A stretch of DNA of 64,000 nucleotides from Pseudoclavibacter terrae. GTDB taxonomy: Bacteria > Actinomycetota > Actinomycetes > Actinomycetales > Microbacteriaceae. The position numbers and the translations under genes are program-made. The notes under the pieces are model-generated. The model saw only the letters and a list, made by a program, of their open reading frames with translations, was not told the DNA's origin and did no database searches. The stretch lies in the NCBI RefSeq assembly GCF_008831075.1, contig NZ_WBJX01000001.1, positions 1,269,214 to 1,333,213 on the forward strand. Direction: 5' to 3'. This document shows, piece by piece, positions 32,373 through 40,428 of the stretch (positions are counted from its first letter, which is position 1; every line of letters starts with the position of its first letter).

Positions 32373-33244
32373 TGGTCGCCGTCGACATCGGCTTCCCGAA
32401 CGGCGACCCGCGCAACGCGACCGGGTCCGCGTTCGGGTACAAGCTCCGAGACGAAGCGGCCGGCGCGTTCCTCACGCTCGCGGACGAATACCGCGAGGCG
32501 TGGGGCGAAGATCCCCGCATCGTAGAGGCGATGCGCAGCCTCGAAGAGCAGCTGCGCCTCTACAACGGCTACGCCGCCGGCAAGCCAGGGTTCAACCTCG
32601 CAGCGAAGCCGGTCTGGCGCAACGGCCAGTGGTACGGCACCTCGCTCCACGGGGCCGGTCTCTCCACTGATCTCGGCTGGCCACTGAACAGCTCCCTCAC
32701 CGCGCAACACGCATGGTTCGCCACCAACGCTCCTCGCTTCGGCTGGGAGTGGACGGGGCGCAACTTCTCGCAGGTCGAGGCGTGGCACTTCGACTACACG
32801 GGCGTCAACGTCACCGCCGCGCAGCGCGCGGCCTACATCTCACGCGGCCTCGGCCAAATCAACCAGGAAGGGTTCCTCATGGCGCTCTCAGAAGCACAGC
32901 AGAAGACGATCCTCGAGAACTCCGAGTCGATCGCGAAGTCGGTCGCGAAGCTCGAGCAGCTCATCGGCAACGCGTCCTCGATCCGCGCGTTCAACACGGG
33001 CAAGACCATCGAGGTCGTCAACGTCAACACGGGCCGGCAGGTGCACGTCCCCAACGTCACCTACTCGCAGATGTACCACGACTACGACCTGTTCGTCGGG
33101 TCGGCGACCAACGTGCCGCTGCACATCCTCGCCCACTTCCGCGACCTCATGGACAAGCTCGGCCGCCGCGACGTCTCCGACGAGGAGCTGCAGCGAGTGG
33201 CCGACAAGCTCCACGAGCTCATCGCGGCCGAAGCCAAGGGCTGA
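32372..33244 (+). CDS. Second lysin: M15 (VanY-type) peptidase with C-terminal extension
   Basis: A 290-residue protein. Residues ~10-150 hold an M15 peptidase with zinc ligands His93 (S-L-H-G-A-G), Asp100 (L-S-T-D-L-G-W) and His139 plus catalytic Glu136 (V-E-A-W-H-F-D-Y). Such enzymes cut peptide stems. Residues ~170-290 are an unassigned coiled-coil and helical tail (E-N-S-E-S-I-A-K-S-V-A-K-L-E-Q-L) that may oligomerise or target the wall. The start overlaps the amidase stop; a GTG three bases earlier (32369) is equally possible. Amidase plus peptidase forms a two-enzyme lysis set. Confidence 0.85.
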   Translation: MVAVDIGFPNGDPRNATGSAFGYKLRDEAAGAFLTLADEYREAWGEDPRIVEAMRSLEEQLRLYNGYAAGKPGFNLAAKPVWRNGQWYGTSLHGAGLSTDLGWPLNSSLTAQHAWFATNAPRFGWEWTGRNFSQVEAWHFDYTGVNVTAAQRAAYISRGLGQINQEGFLMALSEAQQKTILENSESIAKSVAKLEQLIGNASSIRAFNTGKTIEVVNVNTGRQVHVPNVTYSQMYHDYDLFVGSATNVPLHILAHFRDLMDKLGRRDVSDEELQRVADKLHELIAAEAKG

Positions 33245-33246
33245 AC

Positions 33247-33702
33247 GTGACCCGTCGCCACGTGCTGCGCGTCTGGGACGCGCTCACCGATCCAGACGCA
33301 ACTTGGCAGCCCGTGCTGTTCGCGTACGTGGCGACGGTCGTCATGGGCGTCGTCACGTACGCCTTCCCACCCACGACCATCGAGGGAGCCATCGGGTCGA
33401 CACTCGCGACGATCTGGGCGGCGTGCATGATCGGCGGTGGCCTCATCGGGCTCGGAACGATGTTCACGCCGTACATGTGGCTCGAGAAGATCGCACTCTC
33501 GATCGCCGCGGTCGGCGGGCTCCTCGTGTACGCGTTCGTCGTCGGCAGCCTCCACGCGTCCGCACCGCCCGGCGCATCACGACTCACGCAGCTGTCGGTG
33601 ATCTTCATCGCCCTGTCTGCGTACTGGTTCCGCTGGGTCGCGATCCGCAAGCACACGTACGCCCCACGCGGGCACAGGCGGAAGGCGCCGAGTGGACACT
33701 GA
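33247..33702 (+). CDS. Four-segment membrane protein of the lysis region
   Basis: A 151-residue protein, GTG start at 33247. Four hydrophobic stretches are visible (V-L-F-A-Y-V-A-T-V-V-M-G-V-V; I-W-A-A-C-M-I-G-G-G-L-I; I-A-A-V-G-G-L-L-V-Y-A-F; S-V-I-F-I-A-L-S-A-Y-W-F), with a basic C-terminus. It sits between the lysins and a holin, so a holin-like or antiholin role is plausible but not shown. Confidence 0.7.
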   Translation: MTRRHVLRVWDALTDPDATWQPVLFAYVATVVMGVVTYAFPPTTIEGAIGSTLATIWAACMIGGGLIGLGTMFTPYMWLEKIALSIAAVGGLLVYAFVVGSLHASAPPGASRLTQLSVIFIALSAYWFRWVAIRKHTYAPRGHRRKAPSGH

Positions 33703-34051
33703 ACTCACCAAGGCAATCGTCGCGGGCATCTTCGCGTTCCTCGCATCCTCCACGGGGCTCGCGTTCGGGAAGCGAATCTGGGCGCGCTTCACCGGCAAGG
33801 ACGCAGCTCTGCGCGGCGAGATCGACCGAGCTCACGAGCAGGTCAAGGCCGCCGAAGCGAAGGTCACGCTCGCCGAGGCTGCTCTCGACCGCGTCGAGCA
33901 TGCCCGCGACCAGGAGCGCACGGCGCGCCGCATCTCACAAGAGCACGCGTCGGAGGTGCGGCGCATCGCGATCGACGCGGGCGTGCCTGCCTCAGAGATC
34001 CCGCCCTACCCATCCTCGGCCCTGACTATGGGGCCACTCTCGAAGGAGTAA
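33692..34051 (+). CDS. Membrane protein with coiled coil, spanin- or holin-like
   Basis: A 119-residue protein, GTG 33692, overlapping the previous gene by 11 bp. It has one N-terminal membrane segment (I-V-A-G-I-F-A-F-L-A-S-S-T-G-L), a long coiled coil (residues ~38-95, H-E-Q-V-K-A-A-E-A-K-V-T-L-A-E) and a Pro-rich end. This layout recalls class II holins or spanin-like accessory proteins in actinophage lysis cassettes. The call rests on topology and neighbours. Confidence 0.7.
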   Translation: MDTELTKAIVAGIFAFLASSTGLAFGKRIWARFTGKDAALRGEIDRAHEQVKAAEAKVTLAEAALDRVEHARDQERTARRISQEHASEVRRIAIDAGVPASEIPPYPSSALTMGPLSKE

Positions 34052-34055
34052 CCGC

Positions 34056-34361
34056 ATGTCCCTCACACCCACCACCGAGACGCACGGCGAGCACGTCGAG
34101 CGCACCACGAAGCTCGCCAGTGATCAGTCCGACTCCACGATCTGGACGGCACCGTTCTGGCGCGGCACCGGGGAACGCGCCCTGAAGACGGCCACTCAGG
34201 TGGCTGTCGCTGCCATCACCGTCTCGACCGGCGCCGACCTCATCCCCGCCGTTGGCGTCGAAGGGATCAACTGGGCCGGCGTCGCATCCGTCACCGCGGT
34301 CGCGACGATCTTGTCCCTGTTCACCTCGCTCGGCAACGCCAGCTTCACCGCCGGCCGCTGA
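34056..34361 (+). CDS. Holin (r1t-type)
   Basis: A 101-residue protein with the actinophage holin pattern W-T-A-P-F-W-R-G-T-G-E-R-A-L-K-T before two membrane segments (Q-V-A-V-A-A-I-T-V-S-T-G-A and I-N-W-A-G-V-A-S-V-T-A-V). It would form membrane lesions that release or activate the lysins. It is the last rightward lysis gene and is followed by a strong hairpin. Confidence 0.85.
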   Translation: MSLTPTTETHGEHVERTTKLASDQSDSTIWTAPFWRGTGERALKTATQVAVAAITVSTGADLIPAVGVEGINWAGVASVTAVATILSLFTSLGNASFTAGR

Positions 34362-34379
34362 CCCCTGCACCACCGACTC

Positions 34380-34436
34380 CGCCCCTCTCGCTGTAGCGAC
34401 CCTGGACACCCAGGGTGACGCTGCGCGGGAGGGGCG
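34380..34436. terminator. Bidirectional terminator between lysis genes and leftward end genes
   Basis: CGCCCCTC (34380-34387) pairs with GAGGGGCG (34429-34436), and inside it ACCCTGG (34399-34405) pairs with CCAGGGT (34410-34416). It lies between the holin stop and the leftward small gene that ends at 34449, so it can serve both converging messages. Confidence 0.7.
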
Positions 34437-34448
34437 TGTTTCGTCGTT

Positions 34449-34595
34449 TCAGGACTTGTCGGACTTCACCGACGTGAGCTCCCAGCCCTCGGGCACCATC
34501 TCGGCGACCTTCGCCTTGGCTTCCTCGTAGGACTCGCCCTCGGCGTGGAGTGTCTCGGTGGCGGTGGGGCGGATGACGGCGATGAGCTTGACCAT
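34449..34595 (-). CDS. 48-residue hypothetical protein, leftward
   Basis: The reverse strand gives M-V-K-L-I-A-V-I-R-P-T-A-T-E-T-L, then E-S-Y-E-E-A-K-A-K-V-A-E-M-V and W-E-L-T-S-V-K, a compact beta-alpha-beta pattern. HicB-like and other small regulatory proteins have similar sizes and folds, but no family is certain. It lies 16 bp downstream of another leftward gene and probably shares its transcript. Confidence 0.55.
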   Translation of the reverse strand: MVKLIAVIRPTATETLHAEGESYEEAKAKVAEMVPEGWELTSVKSDKS

Positions 34596-34611
34596 CCGAG
34601 GAGCCTAGCCC

Positions 34612-35124
34612 TCACCAGCCCTTCTTCCTCGTTGCCCGCTGCGCCATGTAGAGCAGCGCGATCGAGAGCTCCGACGCGAGGCGCTCGGCGGCGAGGGCGT
34701 CGCCTTCGAGCGTGACGGTGCGGCGGATCTGCGCGTTGCCGTGCGAGATCGCCCACTCCTTCTGACTCATCGTCCCGACCTCGAGCGCCTGGCGCACCTC
34801 GGCGCGCACGTCGCCTTCGGTCACCCACTGGAGCATCTCGAGCCAGGCATCGAACACCTCGAGCGGTTCGAGGAGGATCGGCTCGTACGTGGCGCCGTCG
34901 ACGGTCACAGGCACTGGCACGAGCGCGCCGTCGACTTCGCGCAGCGGGGGAGCCTCGCCCCAGATGAGCCAGGACATCCCGTCGACGGGGCGGGTCGCGA
35001 CTGGTCGCCAGCAGATGATGCGCTTCGTCCACTTCGAGTCGACCCGCTCGGCGACGGTCTCGCACCGCAGGGCCAAGGATGCGAGGGCGACGTCGGCGGT
35101 GACCTTCTCGACTGGTTCGTTCAT
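34612..35124 (-). CDS. Leftward hypothetical protein at the prophage right end
   Basis: A 170-residue protein from ATG 35124; an upstream in-frame ATG at 35187 would add 21 residues but would place a strong inverted repeat (35145-35179) inside the gene. Part of the sequence reads R-I-I-C-W-R-P-V-A-T-R-P and S-Q-K-E-W-A-I-S-H-G-N-A, the latter like the first helix of an HTH. It ends in basic R-K-K-G-W. It is divergent from the DUF3263 gene. The function is unknown; expression from the lysogen is plausible. Confidence 0.6.
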   Translation of the reverse strand: MNEPVEKVTADVALASLALRCETVAERVDSKWTKRIICWRPVATRPVDGMSWLIWGEAPPLREVDGALVPVPVTVDGATYEPILLEPLEVFDAWLEMLQWVTEGDVRAEVRQALEVGTMSQKEWAISHGNAQIRRTVTLEGDALAAERLASELSIALLYMAQRATRKKGW

Positions 35125-35144
35125 GCCGTGGATGCTCGCACAGG

Positions 35145-35179
35145 CCACCGACAGTGACCTCCCCGTGCTTTGTCGGTGG
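35145..35179. promoter_or_regulatory. Inverted repeat in the divergent promoter region
   Basis: CCACCGACA (35145-35153) and TGTCGGTGG (35171-35179) form a perfect 9-bp inverted repeat with a 17-bp spacer. It lies between a leftward gene (start 35124) and the rightward DUF3263 gene (start 35199). It is a strong operator candidate for one of the two flanking products. Confidence 0.5.
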
Positions 35180-35198
35180 TCGGCCATAGCCTGCCGAC

Positions 35199-35486
35199 AT
35201 GCTCACCGACACCGAGCGCCGAGTCCTCGAGTTCGAGGCAGCGCACCTCAGACACACCGCTCGCAAGCAGGCCGGCATCCGCGCGCTCGGCCTCGGCTTC
35301 ACCTCAGCCACCTACTACCGGGCGCTCACCGCGCTCCTCGCGACACCGGACGCGGTCGAAGAGTTCCCGCAGCTCGCTGCGTGGCACAAGCGCGCGGCTG
35401 ACGCCCGAGCCGGGGCTCGGGAGCGGCGACGCATCGAGCGCATGCCGAGCGCGTCTGACCGCGTGCGGAATGAGCTCGCGAGCTGA
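35199..35486 (+). CDS. DUF3263 family small regulator-like protein
   Basis: A 95-residue protein matching the actinobacterial DUF3263 pattern: L-T-D-T-E-R-R-V-L-E-F-E, R-K-Q-A-G-I-R-A-L-G-L-G-F-T-S-A-T-Y-Y-R and A-L-L-A-T-P-D-A-V. The middle looks like a sigma-type or resolvase-type helix-turn-helix. Members are frequent in actinophages and near integration sites; their role is not known to me. It is the last phage gene before the attachment region. Confidence 0.75.
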   Translation: MLTDTERRVLEFEAAHLRHTARKQAGIRALGLGFTSATYYRALTALLATPDAVEEFPQLAAWHKRAADARAGARERRRIERMPSASDRVRNELAS

Positions 35487-35499
35487 CGCCGCTTCAGGG

Positions 35500-35519
35500 T
35501 GTGGGCAAAATGTGGGCAA
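35500..35519. repeat. 11-bp-phased direct repeat beside the tRNA
   Basis: TGTGGGCAA occurs at 35500-35508 and 35511-35519, a period of 11 bp, about one helical turn. It lies ~75 bp from the 3' end of the tRNA that forms the attachment site. Direct repeats phased like this are typical of arm-type sites bound by tyrosine integrases. The role is inferred. Confidence 0.5.
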
Positions 35520-35541
35520 GGCTCATTCTGCCGAACTAGCG

Positions 35542-35583
35542 AAGGCCCCGGCTTCCGCGCCGTACCGGGGGAGTGGGGGCCTT
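35542..35583. terminator. Hairpin between prophage end and tRNA
   Basis: AAGGCCCC (35542-35549) pairs with GGGGCCTT (35576-35583), and CCGG/CCGG can pair inside. It lies between the DUF3263 gene and the tRNA 3' end. It may insulate the tRNA and prophage transcripts in both directions. Confidence 0.55.
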
Positions 35584-35592
35584 GCTCAGCAG

Positions 35593-35667
35593 TAGGGCGG
35601 GTGGGACTCGAACCCACGCATCGTCCAGTTATGAGCCGGATGCCTTAACCAGCTTGGCTACCGCCCC
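35593..35667 (-). tRNA. tRNA with CAT anticodon (Met elongator or Ile2), attachment site
   Basis: The reverse strand folds as a full cloverleaf: acceptor GGGGCGG/CCGCCCT (one G-U pair), D-arm with GGTT, anticodon loop CTCATAA (CAT), T-arm GTGGG-TTCGAGT-CCCAC, discriminator A; CCA is not encoded. The stem lacks the three G-C pairs of initiator tRNA, so it is an elongator Met or a lysidine-modified Ile2. Its 3' end faces the prophage, the standard arrangement for integration into a tRNA 3' half, so the tRNA is the attB/attR carrier. Confidence 0.9.
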
Positions 35668-35777
35668 AAGCGCTGTCGATTCTAGCCAGAATTCGCTCCC
35701 GCGTGCGGCAGGCCGATTGCAGGGGTGCGCGCAGGTCTAGACTGGTGCCCCATAAGCGGGGTCGACGTCGATCCCGC

Positions 35778-36404
35778 ATGCACGAAAAGCAGGGGATGAT
35801 GAAGCGAGCTGAACAGCGAGCGCAGACGAGGCAGGCGCTTCTCGAAGCGGCCTCGCTCGAGTTCGAGGCAAACGGCTACGCCGCGACGGTGCTCAGCGAT
35901 ATCTCCGATCGTCTGGGCATGACCAAGGGAACCGTGTACTTCCACTTCCCGACGAAGGCGCTGCTCGCGCAGGCCGTCACGGTGAGCTGGACGGTCATGT
36001 GGGATGAGGAGATCGCGGCGTCTCGTGCCCGCGGCCTGTCGCTCGACGAGCTCGAGTCCCTGATGATCCGCATCGCTGAGCGCTTCCAGTCCGATGCGCT
36101 CATCCGCGCGACGATCAGGCTGGTCCGTGAGCGGGAGCTCATCGAGGAGGAGCTGCCCCGCCCGTTCGACCGGTGGCTCGAGGTCACCAAGGAAGCCCTC
36201 CAGGCGTCGCGTGAGTCGGGTGCGCTTCGCGACGACATCGACGTGGATGCGGCCGCGTGGCAGATCCTCGCGAACCTGGTCGGCATCCAGCTGCTGATCG
36301 ACGACCTGAACGACGGCAGGAGCATCGCCGACCGAGTACGCGAGATGTGGGCGGTGCACCGGGTGACGCTCGCAAACCCGGGACGTGGCGCCGCGCACTC
36401 CTGA
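35778..36404 (+). CDS. TetR/ScbR-like transcriptional regulator
   Basis: A 208-residue repressor of the TetR class. The N-terminal domain (R-A-Q-T-R-Q-A-L-L-E-A-A, then G-M-T-K-G-T-V-Y-F-H-F-P-T-K) is very close to the butyrolactone-receptor (ScbR/ArpA) pattern, while the C-terminal ligand domain is helical and unassigned. It lies 197 bp upstream of an RND exporter on the same strand and probably controls it. The start is uncertain: ATGs at 35778, 35796 and 35799 are in frame; I keep the first. It is the first chromosomal gene beyond the prophage. Confidence 0.85.
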   Translation: MHEKQGMMKRAEQRAQTRQALLEAASLEFEANGYAATVLSDISDRLGMTKGTVYFHFPTKALLAQAVTVSWTVMWDEEIAASRARGLSLDELESLMIRIAERFQSDALIRATIRLVRERELIEEELPRPFDRWLEVTKEALQASRESGALRDDIDVDAAAWQILANLVGIQLLIDDLNDGRSIADRVREMWAVHRVTLANPGRGAAHS

Positions 36405-36601
36405 TCCGGCGGTCGGCCCACTACCAGAGCGGCACGGTTCCCGTCGCGCCGCAGTGGGTTTCCGGCCAAAGATCAGCCTCAAGTAGGGCATAGGGGAGAC
36501 GGAACCCGTCCTTTCGGGCGATTCAGAGGAATCACCCGGGCGACAGGATTGAGGGGCGCCAGGTCATCGCTCGGCGTCGTATCGCGTCGAAAGGGCCCTC
36601 T

Positions 36602-39600
36602 GTGTCTGTGCTCACCCGTCTGAGTCTCAAGTATCGAATTCTGATCGGACTGCTCACCGCGGCGATCGCGGCAGCGGGAATCATCTCGACAGCACAGCTC
36701 AAGCAGGAGCTCATGCCGTCGATGGAGATCCCTCAGGGATTCGTGACGGCGACACTCGACGGCGCTTCTCCCGATGTGATGGTGTCGGAGGTCACCGAGC
36801 CGATCGAGAACGCCTTGCGCGCGGTTTCGGAGGTGCAGTCGGTCACCTCGACGACGTCGGAGGGCTTCGCGCAGATCGTCGTCGCGTGGAGCTTCGACGC
36901 GGACAAGACGCAGGTCGAGGCCGAGCTGCGCTCTGCCGTCGAGTCGACCGAGTCCCAGCGTCCTGAGTCATCGACGGCTGAGCTCATGACGTTCTCGCTC
37001 GACGCGCTGCCAGTGCTCACGCTCGGGGTGTCGTCGGATGCGGACACCGCGGCTCTGTCGAAGACGATGACCGACACCGTGGTGCCGGCCCTCTCGCAGG
37101 TCGACGGTGTCCAGAACGTCGAGGTCTCCGGCGCGCGCGAAGAGCGCGTGGAGATCAACCTCCGCCAAGCCGACGTGGACGCTCTCGAGATCGACACGTC
37201 GACGATCGAGCCGACGTTGACCGCGGCGGGTCTTGTGCTCCCGGCGGGCGACGTGACGGGCGGCAGCGGTGAGATCTCCGTGCAGGTCGGCTCGCAGCTC
37301 GAGACCCTCGACGCCATCCGGGCCCTGCCGTTCACCACGGAGGACTCGACGGTCCTGCTCTCGCAGTTCGCGGACGTCGACCTCAAGGAGATCCCCGCAA
37401 CGTCGATCTCCCGCGTCAACGGTGCTGAGACGCTGACGCTCAGCGTCACGAAGGCCGCCGACGCGAGCACCGTCTCTGTGGCACACGGAGTGACCGAGAA
37501 GCTCGCCGAGCTCACCCCGACGCTTCCGTCCAGCGTCGTCTTCACGGAGATCGAGAACCAGGCGCCGTACATCGAGCAGTCGATCCACGATCTCTCAGTG
37601 GAAGGCGGGCTGGGCTTGCTCTTCGCCGTCCTCGTCATCTTCCTGTTCCTCGCCTCGTTCCGCTCGACCATCGTCGCGGCGATCTCCATCCCGATGTCGC
37701 TGCTCATCACGATGGTCGGGCTCAACCTGGGTGAGTACTCGCTGAACATCCTGACCCTGGGAGCGCTCACGATCGCCGTGGGTCGCGTGGTCGACGACTC
37801 GATCGTCGTGATCGAGAACATCAAGCGAAGGCAGGGGACTGGTCCGCTCACGATCGAGGGCATCGTCGGCTCCGTCGGCCAGGTGGCAGGCGCCATCACG
37901 GCGTCGACGCTCGCGACGGTCGCCGTGTTCCTGCCCATCGCGTTCGTCGGGGATATCGTCGGCCAGCTGTTCCAGCCGTTCGCTCTGACGGTCTCGATCG
38001 CCCTCGTCGCATCCCTGGTCGTCGCGCTCACCATCGTGCCGGTCTTCGCCTACTGGATGCTCCGCCGCCCGTCGAAGCCCATGAAGCGGGAGCGGTTCAT
38101 CCGGGCCCGAGCAGCGCACGCGGCGTGGACGGAACGCCAGGAGGAGTCGGCCGAGCGCCGCCGGGTACGCCAGGTGGCGAAGCTCGACGCGAAGAACGCA
38201 CAACGTGAAGCGCGTGGGAAGACGCTCCTGCCGGTTCCCGCCACCGCCGTCGGTGTGGTCCCGGCGCGAGGTGACGGCGAGGAGGGGTCGCCGTACGACG
38301 GCCTGCAGCGCGCTTTCGTCCCGATCCTCGATGCCACGCTGCGCCACCCTCGCCGCACGGTCGCGGCCGCGCTCGCGCTCCTGCTCCTCACCGGTGTCGG
38401 GGCAACCGCCCTTCGCAGCGATTTCCTCGGCAGCATGGGCGACGAGACCATCCTGGTCGAGCAGAAGCTCGCCCAGGGGACGACCATCGAGCAGAGCCTC
38501 GCGGGCGCGGAGAAGCTCGAGGCCGTCATCGCGACGAAGGACAGCGTCGAGACATTCGTCAGCTCGATCGGGGCCGGCGGGGCGAGCGCGTTCGGCGGTG
38601 GCGGGGGAGACACCTCGATCACCGTCATCCCTGCCGAGGGACAGGATGCGGAAACCGTCGCGAACAGCCTCAGGGCCGACTTCGGCGGACTGAGCGATGT
38701 CGGTGAAGTGACCGTGACGACCGCGGCGTCGTCGGCGCTGGCGAGCGACGTGCAGCTCGCGATCCAGGGCAACGATGCGGAGGCCCTCAGCCAGGCCGCG
38801 ACGCAGCTCGGAGACGCCGTCAAGGACCTGCCTGGCGTGACTGCCGTGACCAACGACCTCAGCACCGGGGGGAACGTCGTCGTCGTCGACGTCGACCGCA
38901 GCAAGGCCGCGGGCTTCGGCTACACGCAGGCCACGGTCGGCCAGGCGGTCTCCGCGGCCCTCAACGGCACCCCACTCGGATCCGTGCGCCTCGAGGGCGT
39001 CGACCGGGACATCGTGATCGCTCCGACCCAGGGTGCCGTCGCGCTTGACCAGCTTGCGCTCATGCAGCTTCCGGTGACCGCGGTCCAGCAGCAGCGCGCC
39101 ATCCAGGATGCGACGGATGCCTTCGCCGACGAGCAGGAGACGAAGGCCGAAGAGCAGCAGGCTGAGGCGGTCGAGCAGATGCAGCAGACGGTCGACGACG
39201 CCGTCGAGGCGCGCGACACGGTCTCGTCGCAGCTCACGGAGCTGCAGACGCAGCTCGCGACCCTCCAGACGGCCCCGTTGACCCCGATGACCCCCGAAGT
39301 CGGTTCGGCGATGACGCCAGAGCAGGCCGCGCAGGCCGAGCGTGACGCGCAGATCGCGGCGCTCACCGACGCGATCGCGCAAGCGGAGTCGGGCATCGAG
39401 CAGGCGAACGCCGGTGTCGACGCGGCCGTCAAGGCGCAGGAGGACATGGCGGCGCAGACGCTTGAGGCGGAGGAGACGCAGGCCAGGCAGGAGGGGCTTG
39501 CCGACACCAAGGCGACGCCCATCCGCCTCGGCGACATCGCGGCCGTGCGCGAGGAGGCGACGCCGAGTGCGATCACCCGGAACGACGGAGCGCGTCAGGT

Positions 39601-40324
39601 GACGGTCTCGATCACGCCGGCGGAGGGGCAGCTGGGAACCGTCACGCAGTCCGTGTACGCGGCGACCGACGGCCTCGCACTGCCAGCAGGCGTCACGTTC
39701 GTGGTCGGTGGCGCATCGGCTGACCAGAGCGAGTCGTTCGAGCAGCTCGGCATGGCGATGCTGCTGGCGATCGTCCTCGTGTTCCTCATCATGGTGGCGA
39801 CGTTCCGCAGCCTCATGCAGCCGCTGATCCTGCTCGTCTCGGTGCCGTTCGCGGCCACGGGTGCTGTTGCGCTCCTGCTGCTCACGGACACGCCGCTGGG
39901 GCTCCCGTCGCTCATCGGTCTGCTGATGCTGATCGGCATCGTGGTGACCAACGCGATCGTGCTGATCGACCTCATCAACCACATCAGGGAGCGCGGAGCG
40001 AGCGTTCATGACGCGATCGTGCACGGCACGAGGCTTCGCCTCAGGCCGATCCTCATGACGGCCGCCGCGACGATCTTCGCGCTGATCCCGATGTCGCTCG
40101 GTCTCACCGGCGGCGGGGTCTTCATCTCGAAGCCGCTCGCCATCGTCGTCATCGGCGGTCTGATCAGCTCCACGCTGCTGACGCTCGTGCTCGTCCCCGT
40201 GCTCTACTCGAGCGTGGAGCGGCGCGCCGATCGTCGGGCCGCGAAGCGGGCGGCGCGAGCGGACCGGAAGGCCGAGGCCGCGGCGCAGAAGAAGGAGCTG
40301 GGTGCCGCACCGGCGGCCAGCTGA
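36602..40324 (+). CDS. RND-family exporter with coiled-coil insert
   Basis: A 1,240-residue AcrB/HAE1-type protein. TM1 is at ~12-33. The first extracytoplasmic half runs to ~330. Five or six membrane segments at ~337-487 include V-G-R-V-V-D-D-S-I-V with the proton-relay Asp pair. A basic cytoplasmic loop spans ~487-590. A second half follows, and final membrane segments lie at ~1048-1210. Residues ~826-966 are an unusual Gln/Glu/Ala coiled coil with M-T-P-E-Q-A-A-Q, not found in classical members. Gram-positive cells lack an outer membrane and no adaptor gene is nearby, so the insert may act in its place. GTG 36602 is the start. The substrate is unknown; the upstream TetR gene is the likely regulator. 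Confidence 0.88.
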   Translation: MSVLTRLSLKYRILIGLLTAAIAAAGIISTAQLKQELMPSMEIPQGFVTATLDGASPDVMVSEVTEPIENALRAVSEVQSVTSTTSEGFAQIVVAWSFDADKTQVEAELRSAVESTESQRPESSTAELMTFSLDALPVLTLGVSSDADTAALSKTMTDTVVPALSQVDGVQNVEVSGAREERVEINLRQADVDALEIDTSTIEPTLTAAGLVLPAGDVTGGSGEISVQVGSQLETLDAIRALPFTTEDSTVLLSQFADVDLKEIPATSISRVNGAETLTLSVTKAADASTVSVAHGVTEKLAELTPTLPSSVVFTEIENQAPYIEQSIHDLSVEGGLGLLFAVLVIFLFLASFRSTIVAAISIPMSLLITMVGLNLGEYSLNILTLGALTIAVGRVVDDSIVVIENIKRRQGTGPLTIEGIVGSVGQVAGAITASTLATVAVFLPIAFVGDIVGQLFQPFALTVSIALVASLVVALTIVPVFAYWMLRRPSKPMKRERFIRARAAHAAWTERQEESAERRRVRQVAKLDAKNAQREARGKTLLPVPATAVGVVPARGDGEEGSPYDGLQRAFVPILDATLRHPRRTVAAALALLLLTGVGATALRSDFLGSMGDETILVEQKLAQGTTIEQSLAGAEKLEAVIATKDSVETFVSSIGAGGASAFGGGGGDTSITVIPAEGQDAETVANSLRADFGGLSDVGEVTVTTAASSALASDVQLAIQGNDAEALSQAATQLGDAVKDLPGVTAVTNDLSTGGNVVVVDVDRSKAAGFGYTQATVGQAVSAALNGTPLGSVRLEGVDRDIVIAPTQGAVALDQLALMQLPVTAVQQQRAIQDATDAFADEQETKAEEQQAEAVEQMQQTVDDAVEARDTVSSQLTELQTQLATLQTAPLTPMTPEVGSAMTPEQAAQAERDAQIAALTDAIAQAESGIEQANAGVDAAVKAQEDMAAQTLEAEETQARQEGLADTKATPIRLGDIAAVREEATPSAITRNDGARQVTVSITPAEGQLGTVTQSVYAATDGLALPAGVTFVVGGASADQSESFEQLGMAMLLAIVLVFLIMVATFRSLMQPLILLVSVPFAATGAVALLLLTDTPLGLPSLIGLLMLIGIVVTNAIVLIDLINHIRERGASVHDAIVHGTRLRLRPILMTAAATIFALIPMSLGLTGGGVFISKPLAIVVIGGLISSTLLTLVLVPVLYSSVERRADRRAAKRAARADRKAEAAAQKKELGAAPAAS

Positions 40325-40328
40325 GTCA

Positions 40329-40360
40329 AGACGGCGCCGCGCTCCCGCGCGGCGCCGTCT
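40329..40360 (+). terminator. Terminator after the RND exporter
   Basis: AGACGGCGCCGCGC (40329-40342) pairs perfectly with GCGCGGCGCCGTCT (40347-40360), a 14-bp stem with a 4-nt loop. It begins 5 bp after the stop codon. There is no T-run, but the stem is strong enough for a typical high-GC actinobacterial terminator. Confidence 0.75.
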
Positions 40361-40428
40361 CGCTGCCGTGCCCGCGACGTTTCGCGACGCAATTCGGCAC
40401 GCACCGAAGATCAGGGGAGAATAGGCGG

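Larger units (their letters stand above)
1..35592. mobile_element. Prophage, siphovirus-type, left end outside window
   Basis: This is a continuous phage gene order: repressor and divergent early gene, recombination and replication genes, terminase, portal, capsid, tail, lysis. Its right boundary is set by the 3' end of the CAT-anticodon tRNA at 35593-35667; the first clearly chromosomal gene beyond is the TetR regulator at 35778. Neither an integrase nor attL is visible, so the element extends to the left of base 1. All structural and lysis genes are present and intact. The only clear lesion is the one-base frameshift in the methyltransferase, so the element may still be functional. Whether it can be induced cannot be judged without the left end. 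Confidence 0.92.

Noticed and set aside
35593..35667. Initiator tRNA-fMet
   Set aside because: The anticodon stem lacks the three consecutive G-C pairs of initiators and the first acceptor pair is G-U, so it is an elongator-type CAT tRNA.
37595..40024. 809-codon minus-strand open frame
   Set aside because: It is antisense to the RND exporter, His/Arg/Asp-rich low-complexity, with no signals.
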